Positions 60,213-64,000 of a stretch of 64,000 bases of DNA are shown in pieces. The stretch spans positions 1 through 64,000 of the forward strand of contig CAJQLD010000006.1 in the NCBI GenBank assembly GCA_905479095.1, given 5' to 3'. The notes beneath the pieces were generated by a model. It saw only the letters and a program-made list of their open reading frames with translations. It was not told the origin of the DNA and did not search any database. A program made the position numbers and the translations under genes. Source of the stretch: an uncultured Flavobacteriaceae bacterium (GTDB lineage: Bacteria > Bacteroidota > Bacteroidia > Flavobacteriales > Flavobacteriaceae). Within the stretch, counting starts at the first letter, position 1. Each line of letters starts with the position of its first letter.

Positions 60213-61199
60213 CTACAAAATATTTGCAACCAGATATTCTGCAATTTGAATTGCATTGGTAGCCGCCCCTTTACGTAAGTTGTCAGAAACAATCCACATA
60301 TTTAAAGTATTTGGTTGGGTTTCATCTCTTCGAATACGACCTACAAAAACATCATCTTTTCCATGCGCATAAATTGGCATTGGATAGGTGTTTGTATCGG
60401 TGTTGTCTTGGACGGTGACTCCATCAAATTGACTTAATATAGTGCGGACTTCAGCGAGATCAAAATCGTTTTCAAATTGCACATTTACAGATTCAGAATG
60501 ACCACCTGCAGTTGGAATTCTAACGGCAGTCGCGGTAATTGAAAATGAACGATCATTTAATATTTTTTGTGGCTCTCTTGCTAATTTCATTTCTTCTTTA
60601 GTGTACCCGTTTTCAAGGAACACATCACAATGCGGTAAGGCATTTCGGCCTATTGGGTAAGGGTAGGCCATTTCGCCTTTAACCCCATTAATTTCGTTTT
60701 CTAATTGTTGAACTGCTTTGACACCGGTTCCAGAAACAGATTGATACGTTGAAATAACCACACGTTTCATTTTATATTTCTCGTGTAATGGCGATAGCGC
60801 CATGACTAATTGAATTGTGGAGCAGTTTGGATTGGCGATAATTTTATCATCAACCGTCAGTTCAGAAGCATTAATTTCAGGAACGACTAGTTTTTTTGTG
60901 GGATCCATTCGCCAAGCAGAAGAATTGTCAATTACAATCGTTCCAGCATCCGCAAATTTTGGAGCCCACTCAAGAGAGGTGTCTCCACCAGCAGAAAAAA
61001 TAGCAATATCAGCTTTCATTTCGACCGCTGTGGCCAGGCCAACAATGGTATAATCAACCCCTTTATACGCCACTTTTTTACCCACACTTCGTTCTGAAGC
61101 GACAGGAATAAGTTCTGTGATTGGAAATTGACGCTCTTCGAGTAACTTTAACATGACGGTCCCAACCATTCCGGTAGCACCTACAACTGCAATTTTCAT
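60213..61199 (-). CDS. asd: Aspartate-semialdehyde dehydrogenase
   Basis: 'MKIAVVGATGMVGTVMLKLLEER', 'NPNCSTIQLVMAL'; ORF track begins at 61250, but family-like N-terminus starts at 61199 (or 61208). Confidence 0.95.
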   Translation of the reverse strand: MKIAVVGATGMVGTVMLKLLEERQFPITELIPVASERSVGKKVAYKGVDYTIVGLATAVEMKADIAIFSAGGDTSLEWAPKFADAGTIVIDNSSAWRMDPTKKLVVPEINASELTVDDKIIANPNCSTIQLVMALSPLHEKYKMKRVVISTYQSVSGTGVKAVQQLENEINGVKGEMAYPYPIGRNALPHCDVFLENGYTKEEMKLAREPQKILNDRSFSITATAVRIPTAGGHSESVNVQFENDFDLAEVRTILSQFDGVTVQDNTDTNTYPMPIYAHGKDDVFVGRIRRDETQPNTLNMWIVSDNLRKGAATNAIQIAEYLVANIL

Positions 61200-61266
61200 T
61201 TTTTTCATCTTTAATTCAGTCTGTAAAATTAATAAATAAACTGAAAACAACCTCTGTAAAACAAAA

Positions 61267-61292
61267 AAAGACGAACCTCTTGGTTCGTCTTT
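61267..61292 (-). terminator. Intrinsic terminator downstream of mscL
   Basis: AAAGACGAACC-tctt-GGTTCGTCTTT perfect 11-bp stem followed on minus by a T-run. Confidence 0.88.
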
Positions 61293-61312
61293 ATGAATCT
61301 CACTAAAAAAGG

Positions 61313-61714
61313 CTATTTTTTTAGCAAATCCCTAATGTCTGATAATAGCTCGTTGTCTGACGGACCAGTAGGGGCTGCTACGACAACTTCTTCTTCTTTT
61401 TTAAATTTGTTAACCCCTTTTACAAGAAGGAACATAAAGAAAGCAACAATAATAAAGTCAATTGTGTGAGTTAAAAACTGCCCCCACATCAACGCGGACT
61501 CCCCTTCTAAAACACCTTGAGCATTTAAACTGCCTTCAGATAAAATGTATTTTAAATTTTTTAGATCCGTTTTAAATACTAATCCAACAAGTGGCGAAAT
61601 AATTCCTCCTGTAAAGCTAGTAACGACTTCTTTGAAAGCTGCGCCCATCACAAAGCCAACTGCAATATCGATGAGGCTGCCTTTCATGGCAAATTCTTTA
61701 AATTCTTTGAACAT
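61313..61714 (-). CDS. mscL: Large-conductance mechanosensitive channel
   Basis: 133 aa; 'FKEFAMKGSLIDIAVGFVMGAAFKEVVTSF'. Confidence 0.97.
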   Translation of the reverse strand: MFKEFKEFAMKGSLIDIAVGFVMGAAFKEVVTSFTGGIISPLVGLVFKTDLKNLKYILSEGSLNAQGVLEGESALMWGQFLTHTIDFIIVAFFMFLLVKGVNKFKKEEEVVVAAPTGPSDNELLSDIRDLLKK

Positions 61715-61793
61715 AATTAAGTAGGTTTTGAGTTAATATTTCCCACTAAATTAATAAAAAAAAAGTTGTAAAAGGTTTTTTTTCGAGTTTTAA

Positions 61794-62903
61794 CTAAGTT
61801 GTCACGATCTTACGTTTTACTCGTTGTGAGATTCCTGTGATGAGTTCGTAAGAAATTGTACTGGCATTGGTGGCGGCTTTTTCTGCAGAATGGCTCGCAT
61901 CAAAAAACACGACTTCATCCCCCTCTTTACAATCGATATTAGTGACGTCGACCATAATCATATCCATACATACATTTCCTACAATAGGTGCTTTTTTTCC
62001 GTGAATCATTACAAACCCAACGCCATTACCAAAGTGGCGACCAATTCCGTCAGCATGACCAATTGGAAGCGTAGCAGTTTCAATATCAGAGATACTTTTA
62101 AAAGCCCGATTATATCCAACACTTGCGCCTTTTTTTATTTGGTGAATTTGCGAAATAATAGATTTTAAACAAGCGACAGGAATCAAGTTTTTAGTTTCTT
62201 TTTCAGAGTTTCCAAACCCATATAAACCAATTCCACATCGTACCATATCAAAATGAGCTTCAGGATAATTTAGCACTCCCGAAGTATTGCACAAGTGTTT
62301 GATAATGGGATAGCCCAAGCCATTAATAAAGGTCTCGGTAAGCGATTTATAGAGATTAATTTGAGCAAATGTAAATTCTTGTTCTTCAAAATCTTCACTT
62401 GCTGCTAAATGCGAAAACACAGATTTTACTTTTAAGGACGATGCTTCCTTTAAAGATTCTAGAACCAAATCAAGTTCTTCTGGTTCAAACCCTAAGCGAT
62501 TCAAGCCGGTATTAAACTTTATATGAATTGGATAGTTGTTTTGATTTAGATTTTTTGCAATCCCCTCAAATTCCTGTAAAAGTTTTAAGCTGTATATACT
62601 TGGCTCCAAACAGTGCTCAATTGCTAAGCCTAAATTTTTAACTAAGGGGTGCAGCACTAAAATAGGTTTTGTGACCCCGGCTTTTCGAAGTGCAACTCCT
62701 TCGGCGACATAAGCAACAGCAAAATAGTCCACTCCAAGTTGCTGCAAATAATTAGAAACAACGTCTGCATCACTTCCGTATGCAAAAGCTTTCACGACTG
62801 CTAAAAAAAGGGTGTCAGTATTTAATTTTGCTTTTAAAACCTCAAAATTGTGTTTTAAAGCAGGGAGATTAATTTCTAAAGTTGTTTCGAACACTTTAGG
62901 CAT
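61794..62903 (-). CDS. alr: Alanine racemase
   Basis: 369 aa; '[17 protein letters not shown]', '[11 protein letters not shown]', '[14 protein letters not shown]'. Confidence 0.97.
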   Translation of the reverse strand: MPKVFETTLEINLPALKHNFEVLKAKLNTDTLFLAVVKAFAYGSDADVVSNYLQQLGVDYFAVAYVAEGVALRKAGVTKPILVLHPLVKNLGLAIEHCLEPSIYSLKLLQEFEGIAKNLNQNNYPIHIKFNTGLNRLGFEPEELDLVLESLKEASSLKVKSVFSHLAASEDFEEQEFTFAQINLYKSLTETFINGLGYPIIKHLCNTSGVLNYPEAHFDMVRCGIGLYGFGNSEKETKNLIPVACLKSIISQIHQIKKGASVGYNRAFKSISDIETATLPIGHADGIGRHFGNGVGFVMIHGKKAPIVGNVCMDMIMVDVTNIDCKEGDEVVFFDASHSAEKAATNASTISYELITGISQRVKRKIVTT

Positions 62904-63537
62904 TTGATTTCTTTTTATTGACTTCTATTGGATTAATCACATCCATATCACTCAATTTATCTTTGGTGATGGCCTTATAATAGGCCGATCTACTAAGCGG
63001 CTCATACTCGTCGACTTCTCCTAAAAGCACCAGAGAGTCGTTTTTAGATTTTCGATGACTGTATTGAGCTAAATTTCCTGTATGTGTACACACAGCGTGA
63101 ACCTTGGTAACGTACTCGGCGGTTGCCATTAGATTTGGCATGGGCCCAAAAGGATTCCCTTTAAAGTCCATATCAAGTCCTGCGACAATCACTCGAACGC
63201 CTTTATTCGCTAGATCATTACAAACGTTTACAATTTCATCATCAAAAAACTGTGCCTCATCAATTCCAACAACCTCACATCCATCTGCTAAAAGAGGGAT
63301 GTTAGAAGCGGACGGAACAGGGGTTGAGCGAATTTCGTTTGCATCATGTGAAACGACCATTTCGTCATCATACCGAACATCAATAGCAGGTTTAAAAATC
63401 TCTACTTTTTGTTTTGCAAATTGTGCACGTCTCAACCGTCGAATCAACTCTTCTGTTTTTCCAGAAAACATAGATCCGCAGATCACTTCGATCCAACCAA
63501 ATTGTTCTTTAGGGTTTACTGTATTTTCGAGAAACAT
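62896..63537 (-). CDS. tdk: Thymidine kinase
   Basis: 213 aa; '[25 protein letters not shown]', '[12 protein letters not shown]'. Confidence 0.97.
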   Translation of the reverse strand: MFLENTVNPKEQFGWIEVICGSMFSGKTEELIRRLRRAQFAKQKVEIFKPAIDVRYDDEMVVSHDANEIRSTPVPSASNIPLLADGCEVVGIDEAQFFDDEIVNVCNDLANKGVRVIVAGLDMDFKGNPFGPMPNLMATAEYVTKVHAVCTHTGNLAQYSHRKSKNDSLVLLGEVDEYEPLSRSAYYKAITKDKLSDMDVINPIEVNKKKSNA

Positions 63538-63695
63538 TTTGTAATTTTAACACCAAACGAAATTTATATTCGTTTTTTATAAAGGTCACGTAAATTTATT
63601 AAAAATCAAAAGTATAAATTTAAAAGTTATAAAAAGACATTATTATAAAGTTTGCAGTCGCCTTAAAATGGATATCAATTAATTAACAACACACA

Positions 63696-64000
63696 ATGAA
63701 AAAGCAATTAGAGTCGGAATTAGTAAGTATCGCTCATAGAATTCTTAAACTTACAGGGAGAGAAGATCTTAACAAAATGCAAACCGAGATTGCGTTGCTT
63801 TATCAAAAAATAACGGTTTTGAGGTTTTTGGAAAGTAATAATGACGGACAAATTCCAGAGACGTCTGGAATGGATGCCTCTTTCTTTAATTCGCTTGACG
63901 GTGCTTTCAACAATACTGTGACGGACGCCGTAGAAGTGGAAGACAAAACGTTTGTAAATATAGACACCGAAGATACCGAGGCAATTATGGAACCAGCGAT
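63696..64000 (+). CDS. Hypothetical protein, truncated by window edge
   Basis: ATG at 63696 opens a frame without stop to 64000: MKKQLESELVSIAHRILKLTGREDLNKMQTEIALLYQKITVLRFLE...; absent from the ORF track because there is no stop inside the window. Confidence 0.75.
   Translation, partial: MKKQLESELVSIAHRILKLTGREDLNKMQTEIALLYQKITVLRFLESNNDGQIPETSGMDASFFNSLDGAFNNTVTDAVEVEDKTFVNIDTEDTEAIMEPA

Noticed and set aside
63104-63544. 146-aa plus-strand ORF antisense to tdk
   Set aside because: Fully overlaps a clear thymidine kinase; composition typical of antisense shadow ORFs.

Overview
AT-rich window that looks like a chromosomal segment of a Flavobacteriaceae-type Bacteroidota genome. The product set, the TAnnTTTG promoter boxes and the DUF4175/DUF4837/GH3 families all fit this. 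About 56 protein genes are supportable, most of them core functions. From 0 to about 15.7 kb there is a surface-glycan locus containing nearly the complete enterobacterial-common-antigen (ECA) enzyme set (WecB, C, D, E, F, G-like, RfbA/B, Wzx, Wzy/ligase and Wzz-like proteins) plus RfbC/RfbD. From 15.7 to 32.5 kb there is a mostly minus-strand core block (DUF6909, GH3, M23, TatA, DUF4837, LysM transglycosylase, Pgk, HolB, OmpH, methyltransferase, MnmG, YbeY, DUF4175). From 33 to 48.8 kb there is a plus-strand block (RecQ, GltX, LepA, Usp-SulP, MBL, S8, M1, RnpA, S41, OmpA). From 48.8 to 64 kb there is a mixed block (GNAT, CDF, RpiB, RNase R, GIN domain, LysE, tRNA-Cys, DAG kinase, FolB, GlnRS, SPFH, ABC ATPase, Asd, MscL, Alr, Tdk). 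I found no CRISPR array, no intact transposase and no recognisable defence island. The most interesting non-coding signals are: (1) two parS-type palindromes (C/TGTTCCACGTGGAACA) bracketing mnmG; (2) a roughly 540-bp very AT-rich intergenic region between divergent rpiB and rnr, with DnaA-box-like 9-mers and repeated AACTAAAT / TTAGTTGTT words, a candidate oriC; (3) a cluster of GC-rich hairpins upstream of recQ, next to a DUF4175 gene whose homologous-looking N-terminus has no canonical start codon. No wholly new system is demonstrable from sequence alone.
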